Assembly (NCBI GenBank): GCA_026260175.1
Contig: JAKCWW010000406.1
Location: 3,699 to 33,670, forward strand
Source: Reticulitermes lucifugus
Taxonomy: Eukaryota; Arthropoda; Insecta; Blattodea; Rhinotermitidae
Length of the DNA stretch: 29,972 nt
Direction of reading: 5' to 3'
In this document: positions 9,355-20,700 of the stretch, piece after piece
Position numbering within the stretch: the first letter of the stretch is position 1
How the letters are laid out: each line of letters begins with the position of its first letter
The notes under the pieces: generated by a model
Databases searched by the model: none
The model's input: the letters and a program-made list of their open reading frames with translations, nothing else
Told to the model about the DNA's origin: nothing
Program-made: the position numbers and the translations under genes

Positions 9355-12300
9355 CATAATTATAACAATAAAGCAATGATAAGAGAATATAAATTAGCCA
9401 TACTTAAACCACAGAAAAAATTATTAATTTCGTAGTGGCTCTGTTAAAATAAATTCAACGTCACTAAATTACTCCCATGGATTGAAATATTTTAGGCTAG
9501 AATTATTCCAGTTCATATACTTAAACAAAATGATGGACTGGTATGTGTAATATCAATAACGCTCGCAACATTGTTATGGAGAAATGTACATACCAGTTTA
9601 TCCCTTTAATTGCTATAGTGCTGCCTTAGCCTGTCAGTCACTGTACTTGAGCGTTACATGTCAATATCACGTATATTGTTTTGTTTATTTTTAAAGTTGA
9701 TAATCACTAAATTATTCAACGACGTAAGGCTAAGTCACATCGCATAAATTCTTACGACCTAATTAAGTGCAAGATAATTGCTATTCTGACGTACTTTTAC
9801 ATACATAACGACATGAAAAATTACGCTATGTTCCTTATTACAAATTCATGTACGTCTCACTGTCTTTCACATTTCACACGGTTACCCTGCAGATGTTTAT
9901 GAAGTGAATGATCGATACGCCTACACAATAAAAAGGTGTGGGAGTCTTCAGGATGCGTTCTACTCTGAAAAGAACATTGCTATGTGTAAACATATGCGTT
10001 GTTAATGGATGTGTTAACAGGAAACCTGCATTCAGATATTGAAGGACAAACGCATCAGATAACTTGTGCACTGATACCATATACCGTGGATCAAGGAAGG
10101 TAAGAGTAAGGCACTATCACTAGACCCAAAATGGTATTCATCAGATGAAATAAATCGATTGGAAAGGGATTACTCCATAATATAGCACGCAGACTTCCAG
10201 CATGTGCTATTTGCAGTAGCACATTAAGATTACTTTCAGTGTGTTTATAATTTATGATACCATTTTGAGACATTATGGTGAAGCTCGGAACCACCTAATA
10301 ACATTTAGGGAAAGTCTCGCATTGTAAGAAGATAATCAGAAGTTTACGCGATGATGCTAGGTCACAGACGGACAGGCGGACGGAAGGACGGACAGACACA
10401 ACCTGCAGTGTTTTTTTTTTACTTTGTAGGAACATACAAATTTGATTGGAACACAGGTACACAGGGTAGATATACGTACCTCCTTAGAGCAAAACCATGC
10501 AATGAGAACTGCAGTTTGCAAAACAGAGGCTTGGCAGATGCTTTCCTTGCTGTTACATCGTTCGCTGGAAGCTGTGATCATTTATTGTTAATATAAACTT
10601 CCTGTTATTGGAGATATTTAGAAATACCGAATTATACTCGTATAGTATAGGCATCCCTGTATGCTGCCTGCGGCCAGAGTTGTTGGGAACGATACAGAAA
10701 GGAAACAGAAGATGGCGGTAATATGTAATACTGGAATTTATGCTTCAGTTGGTGTTGCAGTGTCCACCTTTGGCGAAAAATTTCATAGCGCCCCTCTAAG
10801 CAGCAGCACCGTTTAATGCATACTGTTATCCTATCAAGTGCAGTACTTTTTATAAATGTGACTGTCTATCCAAAAGTTATTTAAATGGCGTGCATATTCT
10901 ATGAAAACGTGATTTCAAAATGTCCCTCATTAGCTACAATGTGTAAGGTTGGTCACAGTAAAATAAGCTTCTTACTGCTTGACCAAGTATGATGTTCACA
11001 AGTGCAACAATTTATCCTTGCAACGTCAATGGACTTCATGCTACTAGATATCTTTAGACATGTGCCATTCCGGTACCTTACGTCTATGAGCCCATATTGG
11101 TTAGGCTCGTCAATGCTATTTTTTCTTGGTGCCCAGAAGATTTATTGTGATGTTGGGCTCCAGTAAAACTGCGTTCATCTATGTTTGAGATGATCAGAAG
11201 TAGAAATCGCAGGATGAAGGTGGCGTTTCGCTCGGCGTTATTTTGAGATGAAATTTTTAAGGCCAGACGGTAACGGGACTTTAAATGAATCGGAGTTTTA
11301 GCGGGCTGAAAGTTAGGTGGTCGGTGTGACATGCGGTTAGTCGGTCTGCCTAGCTGAATGGTGTGGCTTACATATGGTAACTGGATCTGATTATTTCCAG
11401 GTAGCTGAACTTTGCGTACGTTGTTATTTTGCCGTGATAGCAAGGTCAGAAGCTTACAAACCTTAGCAACCATGGTGCAATCTACAAAACTTATTCATAG
11501 TTACTCAACATATTTCTCGCACTTTTCATCTCGAAGTATTGTTCAGTTGGCAACACAAATAGCCCCATTACGCCGACAATATTCTGTTCAATACACAAAG
11601 TACTAAACCGTTAAGAGCTAGTTCAAATATATAGCAGGGACATTGTTGACTTCATTGTAGATTAAAATGTGTAGTACTGACCCAATTACTTGCCATCTGA
11701 GCTTCTTAACAATGTACATAGTTGTAGTCGGCATTGCGTGGTCGTCGCAAGCATCACATCGGAACGGCCAGGCAAAGGCACGTCTTAAAAATTATTCTGC
11801 TGGAAGTACCTCCATAGCTTCATTCAATATGGGCGTTTTTGAAACAGACAGAAAACGACTGACGCGGGGTGCGCAGTTCTTCCGTCTTAGTAGCTTACAT
11901 CTTCACTCCCGCGCCACAAAGAATAAGCGACGTGGAATGCGTAGCAACTTCTTTGAAATGACACTTAAATGAGATAAGGAAACACTACCGCAATGGCAGT
12001 AATTTATTGAGTGTACAACTATATCCAGAGATGCAGTCATGGGTGATAAGACGTTATACATTATGGTTACAGTTTAGTCCATACGCCAGTACTGTTTATC
12101 ACAAAATTAATTTGATGTCATAACAACATAAACTTTAAAAACTAGGCTTTAAGAACGCATCGGACTTCGCTCCACACTTCAATCTTTCGATCTACTCCGC
12201 TAAACTTTGGTATCCGCACATCTCCGTAGTGCCTCAAGCAAATTGGGTCTTGTACACGCATCCTTAAAATGGAATGACGTGCCGCATCTCAAGTGTGCTG

Positions 12301-12826
12301 CGCCCCGAGATATGAAGTAGGGACATTCGCAACCAAAATGCATAACCAGATCGGTTACAGACCGGTGTTAGTATACCTAGCTACATCAAATGTCCTTTTC
12401 GACTTCACACACATCTTGAGGTTAATGTCCGCATGTCTTTACACAAAATTTGCGACATTCTGTCCAGAAAGGAATTTGAGGTTTTCAGAACGGAAAATTT
12501 TTACCGTGCTTTTCTGAGTTATGAGTCCATGTAGGTTGTTTCTATTTAGTATCTGCAGAAGAGTAAATAACTTCTTACATTGCAGTATTCTATGCTTCCG
12601 TTTACCAATAAAATGCATTTAGTTCCTTCTTCTTTAATTACATTTCAGGCCTTAAAATTCTTAAAATTCTATTTTAGGTGCTTGAAATTTGCTAACAATT
12701 TTCTTTTTCTTATCATAATTTCCGCTGCCATATAAAATGTGAAAATTTTCATTACTTTACAAAATTTCAAATTTGATCCTTTCCTTGTTTAGTAATTAAT
12801 TCATGCTTCCTTTTTCCACTTGTTTT

Positions 12827-12888
12827 CTCCGGCTTCATACAACAGTAGTTTTGCCGTCTCCGGCTTCATACAACAGTAGTTTTGCCGT
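12827..12888 (+). repeat. Tandem duplication of a 31-bp unit
   Basis: Two identical 31-bp units beginning CTCCGGCTTCATACAAC start at 12827 and 12858. A degenerate third start (CTTCAGCTTCCACAATA) follows at 12889. Confidence 0.95.
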
Positions 12889-13948
12889 CTTCAGCTTCCA
12901 CAATAATTCGTTTTAAGCCCAAACTCTGCTAATAATGTGCTTAAATTTTCAGCTCGCAAGACTTCGGAGACGATTTGTCAGCCCGAAGCCAACTGCGAAC
13001 TTGGAGAACCGGGATATTCTTTCTAGCGTAGCTCCATTCCAGCTGGTGTGGCCTATATTGCGTCGTTAAGCCTCCTCCCCCCAAAAAAGCTGTAAATACA
13101 TAAGGGTAGGCTTCTTCCTTTCTGTCATTTTGATGTTCTGTTGATCGTCTAACACACTCCTTCATAAAGTCAGTAAATACAAATATTAAAATACAAGCAG
13201 TATTTCGCAGATAAACATTTATCAACACTGCAGCATGTTTAGACCACAGTAGCCATCATTAGCAGGCTAAGCAGTCAGAAAGTGTATAATTTTGTAAGGA
13301 ATGTTCATTGTTAAGTTTTATCGAATTCCAGTAAGTGAAGTATGAAACGAAGCACAGAACCAGTTAGACATGTAATTCTATTTATGAATTTATGTTTTAT
13401 GTACAAGAAAAATATTCTAATAGTTTATGTTTCAGTTTCCAACATAGCTTTGTAGATTAAACGACACTGTAAGAAAAGCAACTCAGATTACAGGGTAGAC
13501 TGGTTTGTTGATAATAAATAATTGATTGTAAATCACGTAGATGGAAGCGGTCTTTGCCTTATTTAACTTACTATCCCGACATTTGCTCAGGGGGACTGGG
13601 GAAATCCACGAAAACTTCATTCCGTATGGTTGGTGTTTCGACCGAGATTGGTTACCGAGGTCCTTTCGCATAAAACTGAAGACCCTTACCGCTCGAGTCA
13701 ACGTGTTCCATTTTTCACTTTCCAAAATAATTTATTGGAACTCATGTTTTAAATATAAATGCTAGTGGAATCCAGGGAATGCAGAACAGAACATTACACT
13801 ATGAAAGTACTGGAAAGTAGTCTCTGTTAAACACGTATCAGTTAACATTATTTAATTATGGCGTTAAACAATTCGCAATATTTCTTCCAAAATACGTATT
13901 CACATTGCGGGTTTCTTTTACAGGATTCACAACTGACATTTCGCGAAT

Positions 13949-14165
13949 ATGCTTAGCATGTCGACACAATCTGATACAATGTTCTACAGATCACAGAAGG
14001 TCTTACACATACCACAACAAGACCAGCACGTTTTTCGGAAAATGGACACGGCGAGGAGGATAAAACAGTTAATGGAAAACAGTCCCATCCGTAGGGAAGC
14101 CAGATTCGTACTCCTGATGCTCCATTTGCTAGGGGTGTTGCCACTTCAGACTTCTCCCACCACAG
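13949..14165 (+). CDS. Gr: Gene B coding exon 1 (residues 1-72)
   Basis: The start is the ATG at 13949, the first after an in-frame TGA in the leader. A strong acceptor (TTTCTTTTACAG, exon edge at 13924) lies 25 nt upstream, so a 5'UTR intron is likely. The donor is CCACAG|GTATCA, phase 1. The exon ends in MLHLLGVLPLQTSPTT, the N-terminal membrane-dip helix of Grs. Downstream in-frame ATGs exist (for example Met4, Met11), but the length match with gene A exon 1 favours the first. Confidence 0.87.
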
Positions 14166-17100
14166 GTATCAAGCGTTCAGTTGTTACAGTGGCGTGATTA
14201 CGTAGGCAGCCTTGGTGTGAATCAGATGTGAGAAGTAGTACAGGCAGATTCCAAAGGCGTTCTTCGTAGTTTCGCATTATTCACTGGCCTTGTTGTATAT
14301 TGATTTCTGATAATATTCTTATTTAGTAAGCGAGAAAGACGTCCCTGTCCAAGCCATTAAGGCATATGGCGGGGGGGGGGCGCGAGTGAAAGTAAAGCTC
14401 CATTCATTATTAATCTCGGCAATAGATGGAGTGGTCAGTTTCACGCCCCGGCTGCTTTACCACCAGGCTTAGCCCCAGAATCCACTAAATAGGAAGCTGG
14501 GTTGAATATGGTTACTGCTAATAATATTACTAGGACTAAGGAAACATGGAAGGAAAAATCCATGCGGTACACATACAAATCAGAGTTGCCATTACTCGAT
14601 ATGTTGCCAATACTAAATTTGACTGAAATTCTTCATGCAGTTTCAGGGACGAACCAACCTATTGAATGTACAATACGAAATATCCATCTTGTGTTCCCTT
14701 TATTCAAATAAAAAAAGATGTAAGTGATGCGCAATATGATTTTCATGTGTTTGTTTTTGAGGTGAGACTGAGATGAAGATATTGTCACCCATAATGCTAT
14801 ACTCCGCGACGGTTGTGGGTCTAGTGACTGCTGGCACGCTGTTCATGATGCATGACAGGTACAGGCGCATGATGCACGAGAGCAGCTCTTTTGGGGACAG
14901 AATGCTGGAGACCGCATGCATTATATTCTTCATACCTGTGATCCTGGTTCCTTTCACTCACTGGTATGAATGCGGGAAAAAAGCGAGATTCATAAACAGC
15001 TGGAAAAAAATGCAGGTGAGACACAGCTGAATGAATTATAACAGATGGATATTGTATTGCTTAACCAACCGTCAGAGATATTTCGAGGATGGCAAAACCA
15101 CTATGTTTGAAGTATGTCAACTTTGTGATGTACAGACCGCAGATATGCCGGATGCTTTAGAGAGTACTTGTGTGAAGTAATTCCACGGAGAACGTCCTTT
15201 TGGAGAAGCTATTATTTCGTTGATAGTCAACAAATTTCTTCCGTCATATAAAACCCGACATTTCATTAGCGTTTTCTTTAGCGCCCTTCACCCCCCAATG
15301 CACCAGATAAATCCAGCCCATTGTGTCAGTTCTATATGTTATGAAATATTGGATCACAGAATAATGAAGCAAGATGACTTGCAGTGGAAATAATCGTGGC
15401 TTCTTTTAGGATATTATTGAGAAGAATTGAAGAAAACCGCAAACTAATTCAGTACCTTACGCGAGAATATAACTCACTATGAACCATGCCAATGACTGGA
15501 ATATTTCTGCACATGTGTACATGCTTCTTTGTAAGCTTCCAGCCCCTGACTTATCTAAAGAAGCAAAGCAGCATACGTGAAAATTTAGGTTTTCACGTCG
15601 GTAAATCTTTCAACTGTGATCTTTCGGATTTTGGCACCGTATAGTCTTGTTGGTGTTCAACGATATTTCGATTCAAATGCCACTTTCATCTGTAGGCTTG
15701 AAGATGGGGGTATTAGGTTCCTCCAAAACGTCGGTAAGCATAAAAATGCATGTCACAATTCAGAAGACTAAAATCTAAAAAAAGGGCACTCAACGTAAGA
15801 ATTTTCCATTTTACAGATCAGAAAAAAAAATTGAAAATGTAGGTTTAAATAGTACCAGTCGAACTTCGGAATATTACGGAATATTTACTTGATAAGCTTC
15901 AGGTTATTGCTTACACTTTCCAAAACAGCTACCTCGATTAATTTCATCTTATTTACCACCACCACTCAATAACATACGGCATGGCAGTAGTCAAGCAGTG
16001 CCTACAGTGTTTAGGCTACAGCCATAAAAATCTCGTGTGGTAGGCCTATCTATCTCTTCGTCATAATTACCGACAGCACAAGCCAGTGTTTTCCTATGCT
16101 GTAGTGTGTGTGATGTAACAGATCTCTTGATGAGCTGATTCCCATCCATGGGGTAAAAGAAACTAGAACAGCGAAGTTGCTTTTGTGCAACTTAGAAGGC
16201 ATATGAGGAATACGAGTTATAGCTCCACTCTTTCTTCACCTCGCCATTGGATTGACGTGAGTGGTCAGATTTAACCCCCCCCCCACCGGCCTCTTTACTC
16301 CCGAGAAAAGTGTCGCCGGTACCCACTGAATAGGAGGCTGGGTGGTACCCAGTGCCAGCCTGGAAGGTTTGGAGGAGCGAAATTTCTCTTTTCCCTGCCG
16401 GGAATCGAACCACGAGTCCTAGTCAGTATACTAATTACGCTGTCCGGACTTCCATTGATTCATACCAAATAAGTTAACTGATTAAATTAGGTGGTCACAT
16501 CTACACCGTAGAAGATGTGTTAAACAGGGTCGAGTAAAGAAGCAATGAGGGAAAAGAAAGAGAAGGATTATTAAAAAAAGAAGGGAATAAAGGAAAGAGA
16601 GAAATAAAAAACAAGGAAAACAAAAAATAGAAATAATGAAAAAATAAAAAAAGAAAGCAAGGCAAAGAAAAACAAGATAGACGCCAATGAAATACAACTG
16701 CAGAAAGGCAATCAAAGGAAATGACGACAGGAAGAAAATTAAGGAAATGGAACATGATAGGAAATGTGCGTATAACGTAACACTAAGGCTTGCTCACATT
16801 TTCGCCCTCATTACCCGCAATGTAAATCGTGTCTATGTAGCGCCATATTACGTTCACGTTAACTGTTTGTTCGGCCTGTCTGGCTCTGCTTTTTTTCTTG
16901 TACTTATCCGGTAAAGGGCGAGATATGAACATAAACGTACATAGGTCCTTCAAGTGAAGTCTGTTATTTTTGTACGACAAAATTCAGTAAAAGTTCCCAG
17001 TTCCAACTTTACACAAATCCGTCTGTCGGGAATCGAGTTGTTCCACGCAGGCAAAAAGACGGACGGATGGACAGACAGGGCGCAGCTTTTCGCAACCTTT

Positions 17101-17667
17101 GACGAACGCGACTAAAATTGGAACACAGAGAGAAAAACGAAATATAAATTTAAGTTGGCACGAGCCGCAATAAAGACACCACCGTGCGTGATTTCAGATC
17201 GAATTCCAGAACGTGACCGGCAAACAGCTAATACTTGACCTCACCAGAGCGACAAGGAAGGTGAAGGTGTCAGTGACGCTGATCGTTTCCGTGCTGACGA
17301 CGCTACTCTTCGTAATGCAGCGCGGCTTCACGTGGTGGCAGGGCCTATGCTTTGCATACTGTGTCTGCCTGAGTGTCATCACAACGGGAACCTGGGGTAC
17401 TCTGGGAAAAGCGCTGGAGCTGATCGCGCAAGCGATCATGACGGAGCTACAGCTGGTGAGAGAGCGCGCCCTGAAACCATTAATTCTAAGATTTTATGAG
17501 AACTAAGAAAAATATACTACGTGTATTTTGAACAGGAATTTTTGTTTGTCGTTTCCTGCTGGGTACTAAAGCATGAAATCTCGCAGGGACTAAATGGTTT
17601 ATAATGGGCATTACTCCTTTGTCCCTCTTACTTTTACGGCGTTCAAACTTTTTAAACTTAAATGTCG

Positions 17668-17710
<43 letters not shown>

Positions 17711-20700
17711 ACCTTATTTAACATTAAAAAAACTGTATATTCTTCCCACAGAATTTACGTATCTCTTATTATCAAGAACAACAAAATTTGTTGACCAAGT
17801 TGCCTTGGCTTAGAATACGATGACTGCGCACTCAGTCCGCACAATAGCCAATAACGACTACAGTGATTTCCTCAATACACAATCAATCGGTCAATCAAAG
17901 ATTGGTTCTCTGAATGAACTAATCAATTTCTTAATCAACAGTCACATAGTAAATACATTAATTACATTAATTAATTCCTAACTCAATCAACAATCAATCA
18001 AGCCATAGACCAACCAGTCGATTACTGAAAGATTCTTCCAATAATTAATCCTTTACCAAGTCAATAAATCGTTTACTTATTCAACTTCTTACTTAATATA
18101 CTGATCAGTCCACAAATTGGTCAGTAAATAATATATCTGTAAATTAATCACAGTTTTTACTGAACCACAAATCCATCATTGCCTACTCGATCATGCCTTT
18201 CACTCAGTCAATCAACAGTATTTTACTTGATCAGTCCTGCATATTGGTACATCCCTCCGTCAATAAATCGATTAATCAACAGGATAGACAATGTAGTACA
18301 ACGTTATATTGTGGCGCGTTCGCGTAAGCATTGTTGCCAGGGAAACGCAACAATAGTTCCCTTTTTATTGTTGTTGGCTTGGATGGTGCTGTCAACATAT
18401 AAAAGTGTTCAGCGTGGCAACGGAAATGCAACAGTGGCCTCCTTTTGCACTGTTGTCGAGCTATAAATTATTTCGTACTGCTGTTAACAATAAGTACCTA
18501 TTAAGTGTTATGAGTGTGTGTCTTATTCTTGCCTTAGTTATCCCGTATGCAAATCAATTCTTTTCTGCACCGTATTATGTCATTTGTGGCCTGTCTGGCT
18601 CTGTTATATTTTTCCACACTATCTTATAAACGATACGATTTTCGGGGAAAAAATTATGAATACAAAATGTGTTTTAATTTTCTCTACAACGTTTGTCTGA
18701 AACATTTCTTATTCTGCGAAGAATTCAGCGAGACATTTCGCAATTTTGCGAGTCGCGCCTAAAGCCGGGATTAGACGGCGCGTGGCTCGTCCAGTGACAT
18801 GACGTCACTTGCTCAGTCATGTCACTGGACGAGCCACGCGCCATCTAATCCCGGCTTGAGGCGATCCCACGAGCCTCGCTCCACCAATCACACTCCGCGC
18901 CGCGCCAGGCCGGTTACACGGCGCGTTTGAATACGATTCTTTGTCAGTGACGTCAGTTATGACGTAAAACAAGCCGAGCCACGCGCCGTCTAATCCCGGC
19001 TTAAAACTAACCGATTTTCGCTCACTCGGTCAGTCCATCATGTTTTGACTCGATTAATCACACACTCCGTATATTTTCGCCGAATCATCCTTGTAGTCGA
19101 TCAAACGAGTCAGACAACTAATTTATATATAGATAATAAAATCAGTCACATTATTCTTTGCTTCCTCAATCGCAATCTGATGTTAACGCTCCTTGCAGTG
19201 TGTGCAGGCGCGCACATGTCACTGCGCCGAAAGAGTCCGCCAGTTCAAGTCCTTGTGGCTCCAGCTCAGCGACTTGACGCAGGAGTATGGCAATGCGCTG
19301 GGTTTCAGCCGCGCATGCGATCTGCTGGTCTTCTTCGTGCAGGAGGTGCTCGCTGTGTACGGGCTTACATCAAATATGGAACGTGGCTTCGATGGCGTCA
19401 ACTCAACGTTCGCTGTCAGCGCTGTTATGTTCACCTATGCCATATTTGTCATATGCGATGGCGGACAGTTGGCTACTGAGCAGGTAGCTCCATAACTGAC
19501 CTTCTTGCTTAACTTTTTCACGAAGTTTGCACATGCTTATTTAGGCCTATGTTGTTACAAATGGATGGCGAAAATTACGAAACAGGAACGTCATAATTCA
19601 TTCTGTTTGCTTAAAACTGAGATCAAAGAAAGGAAAATATGAGTAGAACATACTGCATGCAAGCGAGAAGTGAGAAATGCATAAAAACGTAGTCGGGTAA
19701 TCTGAAGGGAAGAGTGTTTGCAACCTAATTTTTATCTGAGGATAATGTTAAAATTTATCTTAGGGAAAAAGGGCGTAAACTTGTAGACTAAATTAAAATG
19801 GCACAGGTAACTAATCAATGAAGTAATGACACTTAAAATTCCATAAAAGCAGGTGTGTAACAAATTTTGAATCAGGTGACCTACACACTTCATTTCATTA
19901 GTTAGCTGAATATGTTAATGAGCAAGTAACGGACTGACTTATTGAGCAGGGTATTCTTCACGTCGTCCATTCTTCAGCTGATCAAGGAATTCCACGTAGT
20001 TTATGCAACTCGGCACTTCAACAAACTCTTTAGAAATCTCATCACAGAAATCCGTTCTAAAGCCTTTCGTATATAAACAAATATATATATACTTTCGATC
20101 AACTGACCCGTTTATGCCTTTTATTCCAGAATTATTTCTTTTCATGAGGTCATACAAATGAAATTTCTTAGTCTAAATTCTTGTGTCATAATAATCCCAT
20201 TCGCCTGCAGTGACTGAAATTATACATAAAGAATATATGAGAACCAACTTTTGCATAAAGGACTGCATACGTAACTTCTGACGTTGACAGTTGATCAGCG
20301 AAATAAAAATAATATAAGAATTGATAATTGTGAACCTTCCTTCATTCTTCGGCCAAACCACTTTCCGTTACGTGGATGTAGTGTCGAGTAATACAATTTT
20401 TATACACGATTTCCTTTTTAACTTGCAGCGTACACGTTGACAAAAGAACTGAGACAAGAGTCAATATCAAATTTATTGTAAAACTCAAGCAAACTACATC
20501 GGAAACATTTAATTTGTTATGTGAGGCGCATGGAAAAGACGTCGAATCAAGAGCTCGTGTGTTTGAAGGGCACAAGAGGTCTTCAGGAGAAGGAAAGAAC
20601 GTGGAAGTCTACGAAAGACGTGGCGGGCCTGTAGCAACGAAAACTGATGAATATATTGGAAAAGCGAGAACAGATAATTCCTTCTTTTCCTTGGCGCAAC

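Larger units (their letters stand above)
7519..13923. other. Spacer between the two divergent Gr genes
   Basis: About 6.4 kb separates the inferred coding-exon edges. It must hold both promoters and any upstream non-coding exons, but I cannot point to a core promoter. It contains the retroelement pieces at 8.3-9.3 kb, microsatellites, a degenerate GACGGACA tract near 10366-10400 and a 31-bp tandem duplication at 12827. The longest open frame (11473-11084, minus, 129 codons) matches no family I know. Confidence 0.6.
15016..17197 (+). other. Gene B intron 2
   Basis: A 2.2-kb intron. It contains the SINE at 16230-16450, a polypurine tract at 16541-16675, a dispersed repeat at 16790-16910 and a short GACGGACGGATGGACAGACA stretch near 17060. 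The first 1.2 kb shows nothing I recognise. Confidence 0.7.
17456..19198 (+). other. Gene B intron 3
   Basis: A 1.7-kb intron made mostly of repeats: a (TA)n tract, a TCAA/ATCA-rich stretch, dispersed repeat copy 2 and the nested-palindrome MITE. Confidence 0.75.

Noticed and set aside
11084-11473. 129-codon minus-strand open frame in the intergenic spacer
   Set aside because: No recognisable domain, membrane segment or splice context; composition is ordinary. Left as unassigned rather than called a gene.
11667-11972. 101-codon plus-strand open frame starting MCSTDPITCH
   Set aside because: It has a short hydrophobic stretch near the start that might pass for a signal peptide, but no family resemblance and no supporting context.
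16192-16413. 73-codon minus-strand open frame
   Set aside because: It lies within a tRNA-derived SINE.
16482-16755. Phenylalanine/leucine-rich open frames on the minus strand that look like membrane proteins
   Set aside because: They are translations of a polypurine tract.
17594-17813. Two overlapping frames with Tyr-Ile repeats
   Set aside because: They are produced by the (TA)n microsatellite.
18405-18629. 74-codon frame with a hydrophobic end, considered as a further receptor exon
   Set aside because: Its end is the dispersed repeat shared with 16.8-16.9 kb, and gene B already has a complete exon set.
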